A DNA stretch of 64,000 nucleotides from an uncultured Candidatus Poseidoniales archaeon (GTDB taxonomy: Archaea > Thermoplasmatota > Poseidoniia > Poseidoniales > Poseidoniaceae), in NCBI GenBank assembly GCA_905181785.1, contig CAJIZC010000003.1:1-64000 (forward strand), read 5' to 3'. Shown one piece after another: positions 1 to 8,163 of the stretch (position 1 is its first letter; each line of letters starts with the position of its first letter). The position numbers and the translations under genes are program-made. A model generated the notes under the pieces. That model had not been told where the DNA came from. It saw nothing but the letters and a program-made list of their open reading frames with translations, and made no database searches.

Positions 1-60
1 ATTATCTCGACAAAACCATTTCCCGCAACCGCACTGGGCACATATCCTTATTCCGCTCAT
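1..60 (-). CDS. Partial N terminus of a cysteine-rich (zinc-ribbon-like) protein, cut by window edge
   Basis: Only the first 20 codons are inside the window, starting with ATG at 60 and reading leftward without a stop. The fragment has four cysteines spaced C-x2-C-x-C-x4-C, suggesting a small metal-binding knuckle at the N terminus. The start is supported by a TATA/BRE-like element at 83-96 placed so that transcription would begin at or next to the ATG (leaderless). The family cannot be named from so little sequence. The gene is divergent from the gene starting at 404. Confidence 0.4.
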   Translation of the reverse strand, partial: MSGIRICAQCGCGKWFCRDN

Positions 61-82
61 GTTTTCGACTTGACCAGAGTTA

Positions 83-96
83 GTATAAACTTTTTC
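83..96 (-). promoter_or_regulatory. TATA box plus BRE-like element for the leftward gene at 60
   Basis: On the minus strand this reads GAAAAAG followed by TTTATAC. That is a purine-rich BRE-like stretch and an archaeal TATA box. The TATA centre lies about 26 nt upstream of the ATG at 60, the usual TATA-to-start distance, which predicts a leaderless mRNA. The call is from pattern and spacing only. Confidence 0.5.
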
Positions 97-150
97 GCCT
101 AATATTCGCGAGATGTAGGTCGTATTCATTGACAAATCGATTCGGATAGG

Positions 151-270
151 ATGCAAGGGGTTATCCGAAACCCCTTTGCATTTTATTTTCCGATACAAAG
201 GGGATTCAGTGGGTCGGTACAGACGCTAGCGTTTATGACCCACACATATGCAAGGGGGGCCCTTGTGCAT
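151..270. repeat. Five ORB-like ATGCAARGGGG repeats in both orientations with competing inverted repeats
   Basis: The motif ATGCAAGGGG or a close variant occurs at 151-160 (+), 171-181 (-, ATGCAAAGGGG), 193-203 (+, ATACAAAGGGG), 248-258 (+, ATGCAAGGGGG) and 260-270 (-, ATGCACAAGGG). Copies 1 and 2 form a near-perfect stem (151-162 with 168-181). Copies 2 and 3 can pair instead (171-178 with 196-203), and the last two copies face each other as a hairpin. A T-rich stretch (TTTTATTTTC, 181-190) sits between them. The G-run element resembles the ACAAAGGGG half of archaeal origin recognition boxes bound by Orc1/Cdc6. An RNA regulatory element is the alternative. The rest of the gap 61-403 shows nothing else I can support. 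Confidence 0.5.
209..243. other. Hairpin with 7-bp stem enclosing a 10-bp palindrome
   Basis: GTGGGTC (209-215) pairs with GACCCAC (237-243). The enclosed sequence contains the perfect palindrome ACGCTAGCGT (223-232). It lies between the third and fourth copies of the ATGCAARGGGG-type repeats, so it may be part of the same protein-binding or RNA structure. Function unknown. Confidence 0.4.
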
Positions 271-403
271 GCTCTACCAAACGATCCCCACTTTGGCCAG
301 TGGCTGAAGCTATGAATCCAGATATAACGATGGATTCCCGCCCTACAGCATCGCGGTTTCATTCGACCAATAACAATAAGAATCCAAGTTCAGAGGATTC
401 GAT

Positions 404-955
404 ATGGACGTTCTATCGCACTGGCTCTGGGGCATGGCAGTCACGCGTGGGAAAGTGAAAGCGAGAGTTGCCGGCCCAATGGGGGTTTTGCCTGATTTGG
501 TAGCGTTTGTACCCGCTTCAATTGTTGGGGCGATTTCTGGGTTTGAGAAACCAGAGATCAACGACAACACGCTCACTGCAGACTTTCATCCACTTTCTTG
601 GGCAATCTATCAATGGAGCCACAGCGTGATCGTTGTGACCATTTGCTGCTTGCTGACTTGGCTTTACTTCGAGAAAAAAGGAACGCCCAAGGTCATGGAG
701 AATCTTTTCATTTCAGAATACACGCCTGGCAAACAGGCCTTCCTTCTTTGGGCACCTTGGTTTTTCCATATTTTGACTGATATCCCTTCTCATACCCTCA
801 AATTCTTTCCAACACCCGTCTTCCACCCGATTTCAGATTTGATGTTTGATGGGATTCGCTGGTCCACTCCATGGTTCTGGTTTACAACCACCACCCTTCT
901 CGTAGGAACTTGGGTTTTCATTCTCTACAATGAAAGGAAAACAGCCGCTGAATAA
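404..955 (+). CDS. YdjM-like membrane protein (putative membrane-bound metal-dependent hydrolase)
   Basis: 183 residues with several hydrophobic segments. Conserved polar residues sit where the YdjM/DUF457 family has its putative metal ligands: SHW near residue 5, PDLVAF near 31, HS near 69 and HILTDIPSH near 122. Such proteins are small integral membrane proteins named as metal-dependent hydrolases by motif; substrates are generally unknown. The start is supported by a GAGG ribosome site about 8 nt upstream of the ATG. It is the first rightward gene after the repeat-rich region at 151-270 and is separated by 186 nt from the next gene. The biochemical role is inferred from family resemblance only. 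Confidence 0.6.
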   Translation: MDVLSHWLWGMAVTRGKVKARVAGPMGVLPDLVAFVPASIVGAISGFEKPEINDNTLTADFHPLSWAIYQWSHSVIVVTICCLLTWLYFEKKGTPKVMENLFISEYTPGKQAFLLWAPWFFHILTDIPSHTLKFFPTPVFHPISDLMFDGIRWSTPWFWFTTTTLLVGTWVFILYNERKTAAE

Positions 956-1141
956 CCATCACCGGTGGAATTGCTTCGTCATCGGTTTTGAACCGCAAAA
1001 ATACCCGGGAAAGAGCAAGTTTCCTATGCGCATTAAAGCGTTCCAGAAGTAAAAATGGGCTGTTGAGTCCATCGATTTGGGCGCGATTTGTTGGCATGCA
1101 CGCATACGACCCTTTTAGAGCAGGATTAACGACCCGCAAAC

Positions 1142-2788
1142 ATGGAGGGTGCTGTTGCGGAAATTGAAGCAACCTCCCGACTGGACCGTCTAATCGGCCC
1201 GGGCTTTGTTGCCGCAGGTGCCTTGGCCTCGATTGCCCAACCAATCGTTCTGTTGCTGGCCGGTAAGGATGTCAATGACGCCATCTGGCCCCATGCTTAC
1301 CGCGCTCTTCAGGCCACCATGCTGCTGCGAGAAAACTTGACATTGATGTTCTTCTGCACCCTCATGCTGTTTTTTGCATCCCTCGTGGCGGTTCAAAATA
1401 AACTCAAAGGCAAACCTTTGCCGCCAGTTCTTCATCGCAGTCTTTTGTTCGCCATCGGGTTGTTCAGCGGGTTCACGGTGTTGTACTTCCTGCTCGACGT
1501 GTATTACCTGAGGGGTGCCTTTCTTCTCCTCCCAACAATGTACGGTGTAATCTTGTTTACATCCGTTCTCAGTGTTCGAGGGCTTCCGACCTTGCCGATG
1601 GGGGGCTCCAAGAAATCCTTCCTCTCGAGTTTGGTTCATGTCGGGGCGATCTTCTTCGCTGCTTGGCTGCTCATGCCTGGTATTCCCGCGATGATTGGTA
1701 TTGCGCCGTCCCCCCCGGATGCCCCGCGAGTTGGATATGGCGCTGAACCCGGCCCGTTCGATACCACGATGTCAGTCCACCCGTACGAGATGCCAGAAGA
1801 TGTGGCTAAAATTATCATGGAGCAAGAGGAGGAGATCGATTTCTCGGTTTACCTTACCTTGCCGGAGTTGGATCCTGATTTGCCGCTTGATACGGTGCCG
1901 TTGGCACTTCTAAGCCACGGTTGGGGCTATCCAGTCTATGAGGAATACACGGACTGGATCGCACATCTCTCGGCGCGAGGCATTGCTGTGGCCTTCGTTC
2001 AATACCCCTCGCACATCGACCCCCCAATCCCTGATGGTCTGGAAGGCGAAGACATCAATGGTGCCTCCAATTGGCCACATCACATCTATCGCGCCAAAGC
2101 CATTGCTTCAGCTTTGGACACACTCGAGGAAGTGGCTTTGGGGGAAACACGCCACGCAACCGTTGAGGCTGCTCTAGGCAACGTCACCATCGACCCGAGT
2201 CATCTCTGGATTGGGGGCCACAGCCTTGGCGGCGCCTATACCTTCATCCAACTCTATGAATCGCTTGAACGCGGATGGGGCAATGAAACGTTGTTCATCG
2301 ACATCGAATCGGGTTGGACGCGTCCAAACCATCCTGAACTTCAACCAAACTTCTCCCGTATGCCTGCGGATTCAATGGTTCACCTCGCTCGTGGTGTCGA
2401 TGACATGACCGTCGATGCCTGTTACAGCGTTCATCACCAGCAGGCGTTCAATCAGTTGCCAAGCAAGCATGTACTTTACATCGAATTGCAAAGCGATTTG
2501 TACGGCTTCCCTCGACTGGTAGGCTCGCACTACTTGCCGACTGATTCTGTTCACGACCGCCTCGCGGATTACGGGGTGTACCGACGGATCGACGCCCAAG
2601 CAGACTGGGTGTTCGCTCGCACTCAAGGCGACACCATCACCGAAGATTGGGCTTACAATCATCTGATCGACAGCGATATGCTGCGCTCAATGGGGAAATG
2701 GTCAGACGGAACTGAGGTTTTGCCGTTGTTGGTGTACGAGGATGCACTCAACACCGAACCGAAATTCAGTCCCTGCGCCACCTCTTAA
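1142..2788 (+). CDS. Membrane-anchored alpha/beta hydrolase (PAF-acetylhydrolase/lipase-like)
   Basis: 548 residues. The first ~190 are a membrane domain with about five hydrophobic helices. The remaining ~350 form an alpha/beta-hydrolase domain. The nucleophile elbow GGHSLGG places the catalytic serine at residue 361. The strand-loop LLSHGWGYP near 255 is the usual oxyanion-hole region, and SHYLPTDSVHDRL near 465 may supply the catalytic histidine. The layout resembles platelet-activating-factor acetylhydrolase/chlorophyllase-like esterases tethered to the membrane. The substrate, perhaps a lipid or ester, is unknown. It stands alone between the YdjM-like gene and gcvT. The N-terminal membrane domain is not one I recognise. 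Confidence 0.7.
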   Translation: MEGAVAEIEATSRLDRLIGPGFVAAGALASIAQPIVLLLAGKDVNDAIWPHAYRALQATMLLRENLTLMFFCTLMLFFASLVAVQNKLKGKPLPPVLHRSLLFAIGLFSGFTVLYFLLDVYYLRGAFLLLPTMYGVILFTSVLSVRGLPTLPMGGSKKSFLSSLVHVGAIFFAAWLLMPGIPAMIGIAPSPPDAPRVGYGAEPGPFDTTMSVHPYEMPEDVAKIIMEQEEEIDFSVYLTLPELDPDLPLDTVPLALLSHGWGYPVYEEYTDWIAHLSARGIAVAFVQYPSHIDPPIPDGLEGEDINGASNWPHHIYRAKAIASALDTLEEVALGETRHATVEAALGNVTIDPSHLWIGGHSLGGAYTFIQLYESLERGWGNETLFIDIESGWTRPNHPELQPNFSRMPADSMVHLARGVDDMTVDACYSVHHQQAFNQLPSKHVLYIELQSDLYGFPRLVGSHYLPTDSVHDRLADYGVYRRIDAQADWVFARTQGDTITEDWAYNHLIDSDMLRSMGKWSDGTEVLPLLVYEDALNTEPKFSPCATS

Positions 2789-2863
2789 GAGGTACTGTGA
2801 GCCCAACGATCTCGAAAATGAGCGGTTGCTTGAGTTTAAGGGGCGGCTTGCCATGCCAGCGGT

Positions 2864-3982
2864 ATGAGCGAAGGCGCACCGGTTCGAACCTCCTTGTATG
2901 ACGAGCACGTAGCCCTTGAGGCAAACCTTGTCGATTTCCACGGCTTTGAACTTCCAATTTGGTACTCCAATATCAAGGATGAGCACCTTGCAACCAGGGC
3001 CACAGCAGGACTCTTTGATGTGTCGCACATGGGTTCGTTCCGCTTCAGTGGACCAAACGTCAAACTGTGGTTGGAAGGCATGGCCACTCAGAAAGTCACG
3101 GCGATTGCAGCACCTCGATGCGCTTATACGCACTTCTTAGACGACGACGGAGTCCTCATTGATGACATGATTTTTGCAGTTGTTTCCGAGGACGAAATCC
3201 TCGGCGTTCCAAACGCTTCCATGATCGGTGTGATGTGGGATTGGTTCTCAAAACACCTCCCCGAGGACGGCTCAGTGCGCCTCGAAAACCTCTCTGATGA
3301 GACTTCAATCATGGCCCTTCAGGGGCCTCAGGCAAAATCCATTCTCACCGAAGTGCTCGGTGACTCAAACCATGTTGGTCGATTCAAATGGCAGGCCTTT
3401 GGGGAAAACCCACTCGGCATCTCTGGATGGTTACAAGGGACCGGCTACACCGGGGAAGCAGGATACGAAATTTTCGTAGCAAACGAAGACGCCCCGCTGC
3501 TGTGGCGAGCCCTTCTCACCGCTGGCGCGGTTCCCGTCGGCCTTGGAGCGAGGGACACACTGCGTCTGGAGAAAGGCTTCTTGCTGTCAGGAGTGGACTT
3601 CTGCTGGCCGCCGCTTGCAGAAGGCGAAGACGCCTCGTTTTTGGCCCGTGACTCATGGGAAACCAACGTTCCATTCGGTCTGGATCTGGAGCACGAATTC
3701 ATCGGCAAGCATCGAGTGGTAAGCCACGACGAAAATGATGCGCGTTGGTGGGGCATCAAGTACACCGAGAAGGGTCCGTTACCACGGCCAGGAAAAGCGG
3801 TTACCCTACCTGATGGAACTTCCATTGGCGCTCTAACCTCCGGCGCACCAGCACCAAGTTTGGAGAACCTAGGGATCGGTATTGGTTACCTTTCTTCGGT
3901 CAGCGAAGGCGACGAGGTGCTCATCGTTGCCAGCCCTCGGAAATCCGTCAAGGCGGTTGTCGTTCGACCACCGTTCCTCTGA
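2864..3982 (+). CDS. gcvT: Aminomethyltransferase, glycine cleavage system T protein
   Basis: 372 residues, normal T-protein length. It has the family N terminus (TSLYDEH then LVDFHGFELPIWY), SHMG near residue 55, the folate-fold core with the ALQGPQA segment, and the GYTGEAGYEIF motif near 198. It transfers the aminomethyl carbon from lipoyl-GcvH to tetrahydrofolate, giving 5,10-methylene-THF and ammonia. gcvPA and gcvPB follow 1.3 kb downstream, so the window supplies T and P proteins. The lipoyl carrier GcvH and the dehydrogenase are not present here. The stop codon directly abuts the stop of the convergent glycosyltransferase. A TATA-like GTTTAAGG lies about 30 nt before the ATG. Confidence 0.93.
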   Translation: MSEGAPVRTSLYDEHVALEANLVDFHGFELPIWYSNIKDEHLATRATAGLFDVSHMGSFRFSGPNVKLWLEGMATQKVTAIAAPRCAYTHFLDDDGVLIDDMIFAVVSEDEILGVPNASMIGVMWDWFSKHLPEDGSVRLENLSDETSIMALQGPQAKSILTEVLGDSNHVGRFKWQAFGENPLGISGWLQGTGYTGEAGYEIFVANEDAPLLWRALLTAGAVPVGLGARDTLRLEKGFLLSGVDFCWPPLAEGEDASFLARDSWETNVPFGLDLEHEFIGKHRVVSHDENDARWWGIKYTEKGPLPRPGKAVTLPDGTSIGALTSGAPAPSLENLGIGIGYLSSVSEGDEVLIVASPRKSVKAVVVRPPFL

Positions 3983-5122
3983 TTAGAACAGAGCCTCAAA
4001 GGCGTGGACGAAGGCATTTTGCTGTTCGACGCCAAGTTGTGTTAACACGGCTACGCTATGCCGTTGACTGAGCAATGCATCTGCGAGTTCTTGGGGTTTA
4101 TCCCACGCCACGGGAACCCCTATCGCTTCCATAGATGCGAGTTCTCCCATCAAACAATCCGAGTTGACAATCGTTGGGACACCATAGGATGCGGCATCAA
4201 ACATCTTGACGGGCAGAGCGCCGTTCGTGATGTTGCCACGGTGCGGCGGATACAGTGCATACATCACATCCACATCTTGCATTAAGGTTGGAAATGTTTC
4301 GCTCGTAAATGAGCCGCTAAGGTTCAAGTGAATTCCAAGTCGGCTTGATGCTGTCAAAAGGTGGGCGTGAACGGGCTCCACAGCGGTTCCGTCCCCGGCA
4401 ATTTTGAGCGAAGGTCGCTGTTCAGGAGCGATCAGTTCAATGGCAGAGGTAAGAAGTTGGAAACTTTCGACTTCTCTGACTCGCCCGATGTAGGCAACGG
4501 TCCAATCGCTCTTTTTGGTTGCTGATTTCTGTGCTCTTTCGCCTTGCTTTGGCCGGTTTTCGACAACCATTGACTCAATGCCATTATCTGCGAGGTACTC
4601 TTTGAATCCAGGGTGCAAACCACCTGTCAATGAACCGGAACTGGTGATGACTAAATCGGCCATTTTAGCTCCACGGAGGGCTTTGCGTTCCATTCGGTTT
4701 GCGATTAAGCGGCGAGGCAAGGAGTTTGGTTTTCCCATCAGCGCCCAGGTGTGCTGCAAATCATGCATGTCATAGATCAGTTTGCATCCAGTCTGTCGGG
4801 CCATCTTCACACCGATTGAGAGCGTGTCTGCATCGTGGCAGTACACGCATTCCGGGGGTTTGGCTTGAAGCGTGGAAAGAACAACCTTGGAAAACGCCCG
4901 AAGGCCTCGAACCGTCGCTAATTTAGCACCATAGGCGTACGATCCGATGTGGTATCGCATGATGCGCACCCCGTTGACCATCTCGCTCATCGGAGCCTTT
5001 TGCGTTCTGTCAAAGGCATGGATGGTGACAGTGTGTCCTTTTTGTCCCAAAAGTTCGGCGCTTCTCATCACTCTTGGGTCAGGTGCACAGGCGTTTGTCA
5101 CCACCATCGCAACGCTCGCCAT
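3983..5122 (-). CDS. GT4-type (GT-B fold) glycosyltransferase
   Basis: 379 residues with the two-Rossmann GT-B layout. The N-terminal acceptor domain starts with VAMVVTNACAPDPRV. The C-terminal nucleotide-sugar domain contains VAYIGRVREVES near 210, LKIAGDG near 240, and a late NITNGALPVKMFDAASYGVPTIV segment where GT4 enzymes bind the donor phosphate and ribose. It probably adds a sugar to a lipid-linked glycan, exopolysaccharide or surface glycan; donor and acceptor cannot be read from sequence. It lies convergent with gcvT (no intervening base) and divergent from gcvPA, so it appears to be an insertion into a former gcv cluster. No signal peptide, so cytoplasmic. Confidence 0.8.
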   Translation of the reverse strand: MASVAMVVTNACAPDPRVMRSAELLGQKGHTVTIHAFDRTQKAPMSEMVNGVRIMRYHIGSYAYGAKLATVRGLRAFSKVVLSTLQAKPPECVYCHDADTLSIGVKMARQTGCKLIYDMHDLQHTWALMGKPNSLPRRLIANRMERKALRGAKMADLVITSSGSLTGGLHPGFKEYLADNGIESMVVENRPKQGERAQKSATKKSDWTVAYIGRVREVESFQLLTSAIELIAPEQRPSLKIAGDGTAVEPVHAHLLTASSRLGIHLNLSGSFTSETFPTLMQDVDVMYALYPPHRGNITNGALPVKMFDAASYGVPTIVNSDCLMGELASMEAIGVPVAWDKPQELADALLSQRHSVAVLTQLGVEQQNAFVHAFEALF

Positions 5123-5211
5123 GCTTGTTCCATGAGCGGCGAGAACATGAGGTATTCGGCGTTTGAATCCCAGCGGTTCAAAGGGCCATTATTATCACCG
5201 TTCCGCGGTCT

Positions 5212-5219
5212 GTTTATAC
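5212..5219 (+). promoter_or_regulatory. TATA box upstream of gcvPA
   Basis: GTTTATAC ends 27 nt before the gcvPA ATG at 5247, in the 124-nt gap shared with the divergent glycosyltransferase gene. The spacing predicts transcription starting just upstream of the start codon, so a very short leader. I see no glycine-riboswitch-like architecture in this gap. Confidence 0.5.
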
Positions 5220-5246
5220 TACACCCGAGACTGAGGATGGATTGCT

Positions 5247-6623
5247 ATGGTTGACCAACTGCCGAATCTGGGCCGAGAGGCCGAAATGCTTGCCACGATG
5301 GGAATGTCTTCCATGGACGATTTATTTTCCGATGTTCCCGATGAAGTTCGGATTCAAGGATTGCTCCCTCTCCCCGATCCTCAATCTGAAGAAGAGATCA
5401 TTGCAGACGCTCGCCGTCTGCTTGGCTCGAACGTTGCTTTGGGGCAACGCGTCTCGTTTTTAGGCGCTGGTCTTTACAGAAATTATGTTCCCGCAGCCGT
5501 CTTCCAACTGATCACCCGCGGTGAATTTTTGACCTCATACACTCCCTACCAACCTGAAGTGAGCCAGGGAATGCTGCAAGCCATGTGGGAGTTTCAAACC
5601 CTCATTTCAGAACTTGTTGGCTTGCCAATCGCCAACCTCTCACTTTACGACGGTTCAACAGCAGCGGCTGAAGCCATCACATGTTGCGTTCGGGTCCACA
5701 CTCGAAAAGCAACTCAAAAGGATACAGTGTACGTCTCCGAACTGACGCCTCCAGACCGCATGTCAGTGATTGAAAACTACTGCCAAGGAGCGGAAATCAA
5801 AATCAACATGCTTCGACACAACCCTGACGGCACGGTGATGCTGTCTTCCGCCCAGGATGCTGCAGGCTCATGCGGGGTTTACGTCGAACAACCAAACCCC
5901 ATCGGCGTTCTTGATGGTGGCTTACCTCTGCTCAAGGAAATCATCGGTCCAAACACCGCTCTGATCGTTGCAGTCCAACCCGTTTCACTCGGCCTTGTCG
6001 AGGCACCTGGTGCCTATGGTGCTGACATCGTTGTTGGTGAAGGCCAACCGCTTGGCAGCCCAATCACCGGCGGTGGACCAATTTACGGCATCTTTGCATG
6101 CAGCAAACCGTACCTTCGATTGATGCCCGGCAGAATTGTCGGGCGCAGCATTGACGTTGACGGAAAAGAGGCTTATTGCCTGACGCTTTCAACGCGGGAA
6201 CAACACATTCGTCGGCATCGAGCAACCTCCAACATCTGCACCAATGAAACCCTCATCGCCCTGATGGGTGCCATGCATATGTCGCTTTTAGGCCCAGAAG
6301 GCCTTCACGACCTTGCGGTCAGAAACATGGCTGCATGCACGCTTGGAAAGCAAAAACTCTCAGCGATCGAGGGTGTGCATTTGCCGCACGCCTCGAGCCA
6401 TCACTTCCAAGAGTTTGTTCTTGAGTTGCCTGGCAAGGCAAGCGAATGTCTTTCCTACCTCGACGGCGTTGGTATCGTTGGCGGCTTTGACCTGCATCGA
6501 TGGTACCCCTCTCAACCAAATTGGCTTCTCGTCTCCTTCACAGACCAAACCCAATCCAACGAGATTGAGTTGCTCGCAGCCCACCTCGAAGTGTGGGCTA
6601 CAAGTCAGGGGGTGACCGCATGA
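5247..6623 (+). CDS. gcvPA: Glycine dehydrogenase (decarboxylating) subunit 1
   Basis: 458 residues, the length of the stand-alone N-terminal half of P protein found in archaea and many bacteria. Family signatures include the SFLGAGLYRNYVPAAV segment near 70, TPYQPEVSQGMLQ near 100, SLYDGSTAAAEA near 133 and the GRIVGRSIDVDG segment near 297. Together with GcvPB it forms the pyridoxal-phosphate enzyme that decarboxylates glycine and passes the aminomethyl group to GcvH. Its stop overlaps the start of gcvPB as ATGA, so the two subunits are translationally coupled. A TATA box lies at 5212-5219. Confidence 0.93.
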   Translation: MVDQLPNLGREAEMLATMGMSSMDDLFSDVPDEVRIQGLLPLPDPQSEEEIIADARRLLGSNVALGQRVSFLGAGLYRNYVPAAVFQLITRGEFLTSYTPYQPEVSQGMLQAMWEFQTLISELVGLPIANLSLYDGSTAAAEAITCCVRVHTRKATQKDTVYVSELTPPDRMSVIENYCQGAEIKINMLRHNPDGTVMLSSAQDAAGSCGVYVEQPNPIGVLDGGLPLLKEIIGPNTALIVAVQPVSLGLVEAPGAYGADIVVGEGQPLGSPITGGGPIYGIFACSKPYLRLMPGRIVGRSIDVDGKEAYCLTLSTREQHIRRHRATSNICTNETLIALMGAMHMSLLGPEGLHDLAVRNMAACTLGKQKLSAIEGVHLPHASSHHFQEFVLELPGKASECLSYLDGVGIVGGFDLHRWYPSQPNWLLVSFTDQTQSNEIELLAAHLEVWATSQGVTA

Positions 6624-8119
6624 GTCACTTGTTTGATCACCACGGTGCTTCCGGCAAAGGGTATTCACAACCTGCTCCGGTGCTACCAGCGTCTGAATTG
6701 AGCCTACCGGATACACTGGTCCGAAAGAAAGCCCCTCGCTGGCCACGGATTTCGGAACCAGAAATGGTTCGCCACTACACTTGGTTGTCAAAGCGAAACT
6801 TTGGCATCGACACAGGTTTCTATCCGCTCGGTTCGTGCACCATGAAGCACAACCCTCGCGTGAATGAAGTCATTGCTCAGTTGCCTGGCATTGCTGACAT
6901 CCACCCTCATCAACCCGAACACCACCTGCAGGGCTTGCTTTCCATCTACCATGAAATGCAATACATGCTTGAGGTCTGTGCTGGTATGGATCAAGTGACC
7001 CTCCAGCCTGTTGCTGGGGCCCAAGGTGAATTCACCGCCGTGCGGTGCATTCAGGAATACTTCCGTTTGCGCGGTGAAGACCAGCGCACCAAGGTCATCG
7101 TTCCTGATTCCGCTCACGGCACGAACCCAGCAAGCGCCGCCATGTGTGGCTTTGAGATTGTAGAAATCCCAAGCCGAGTCGACGGACGAATCGACCTTGA
7201 TGCACTCCGAGCAGTCGCTGATGAAACCACCGCAGTGATGATGATCACCAACCCTAACACGCTCGGGTTGTTTGAAGCAGATATTTTGGAAGCCACTTCC
7301 ATTGTTCACAACGTAGGCGGCCAAATGTACTACGACGGAGCAAATTTCAACGCCATCTTGGGGATCACTTCACCCGGTTTAATGGGCTTCGATGCGGTTC
7401 ACTTCAACCTTCACAAGACGTTCAGTCAACCGCACGGAGGCGGCGGGCCTGGATCTGGTCCAATCGGTGTCAAGGCTCACCTCGCTGATTTCTTGCCCGG
7501 TCCAATTGTCAAGAAACGCCCCATTGTGGGCGATGAAGCTAAGCACGCTGTTGATGACATGTGGTTTGGTTGGTATCAGCCAACCCACAGCATTGGTAAG
7601 GTTCAGCAGTGGCACGGCAATGCCGGAGCAATCATTCGTTGCTGGGCGTACTACCGCCGCTATGGCAACGGTTTGAAAACGATGTCAGAGCATGCGGTGT
7701 TGAACGCAAATTACCTCCGTCATGTCTTGCACCGGGAAGCCGAAGCGGCAGGTGTTGGTGACATGATCGTTGATGGCGCTGAGACAAAAGTGGCTAAACA
7801 CGAGTTCACGATTTCACTTGAACCAGCCAAGGAACGCCATGGGATTTCCGCTATGGACATCGCCAAGGGATTGCTCGATATGGGCTACATGGCTCCAACG
7901 GTTTACTTCCCGCTGGTCGTGCCAGAATGCATGATGATCGAGCCGACAGAAACTGAGAGCAAAGAAACGCTTGATACCTTCGCAATTGATTTCGCAAAGG
8001 TGCTGCAAGTTGACGCCGAAACTTTGCACGCCGCTCCCATCACTACGCCAGTTCGCCGAGTGGATGAGGTCTACGCTGCACGAAATTTGTGCTTGCGCCA
8101 CCCTTACGACGACGAGTGA
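6620..8119 (+). CDS. gcvPB: Glycine dehydrogenase (decarboxylating) subunit 2
   Basis: 499 residues from the ATG at 6620. I prefer this start to the in-frame ATG at 6593 because it forms the classic ATGA overlap with the gcvPA stop and has GGTGA 4 nt upstream. The PLP-binding lysine is K266 in LHKTFSQPHGGGGPG, the glycine-rich loop characteristic of P protein. GFYPLGSCTMKHNP near 60 is also diagnostic. It forms the catalytic P protein with GcvPA. A T-protein gene (gcvT) lies upstream, but no gcvH is adjacent. Confidence 0.94.
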   Translation: MSHLFDHHGASGKGYSQPAPVLPASELSLPDTLVRKKAPRWPRISEPEMVRHYTWLSKRNFGIDTGFYPLGSCTMKHNPRVNEVIAQLPGIADIHPHQPEHHLQGLLSIYHEMQYMLEVCAGMDQVTLQPVAGAQGEFTAVRCIQEYFRLRGEDQRTKVIVPDSAHGTNPASAAMCGFEIVEIPSRVDGRIDLDALRAVADETTAVMMITNPNTLGLFEADILEATSIVHNVGGQMYYDGANFNAILGITSPGLMGFDAVHFNLHKTFSQPHGGGGPGSGPIGVKAHLADFLPGPIVKKRPIVGDEAKHAVDDMWFGWYQPTHSIGKVQQWHGNAGAIIRCWAYYRRYGNGLKTMSEHAVLNANYLRHVLHREAEAAGVGDMIVDGAETKVAKHEFTISLEPAKERHGISAMDIAKGLLDMGYMAPTVYFPLVVPECMMIEPTETESKETLDTFAIDFAKVLQVDAETLHAAPITTPVRRVDEVYAARNLCLRHPYDDE

Positions 8120-8163
8120 AGGTTTGAGCGAATGCGTAAATACGCCGAGCGGTTCGCAGTGGT

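Noticed and set aside
5123-5246. Possible glycine riboswitch upstream of gcvPA
   Set aside because: The 124-nt gap is shared by two divergent promoters, has a TATA box 27 nt before the ATG and no riboswitch-like paired core.
6788-7324. 178-codon minus-strand frame inside gcvPB
   Set aside because: It lies fully antisense to a strongly conserved PLP-enzyme region and its translation shows no family features; a shadow of biased third positions.
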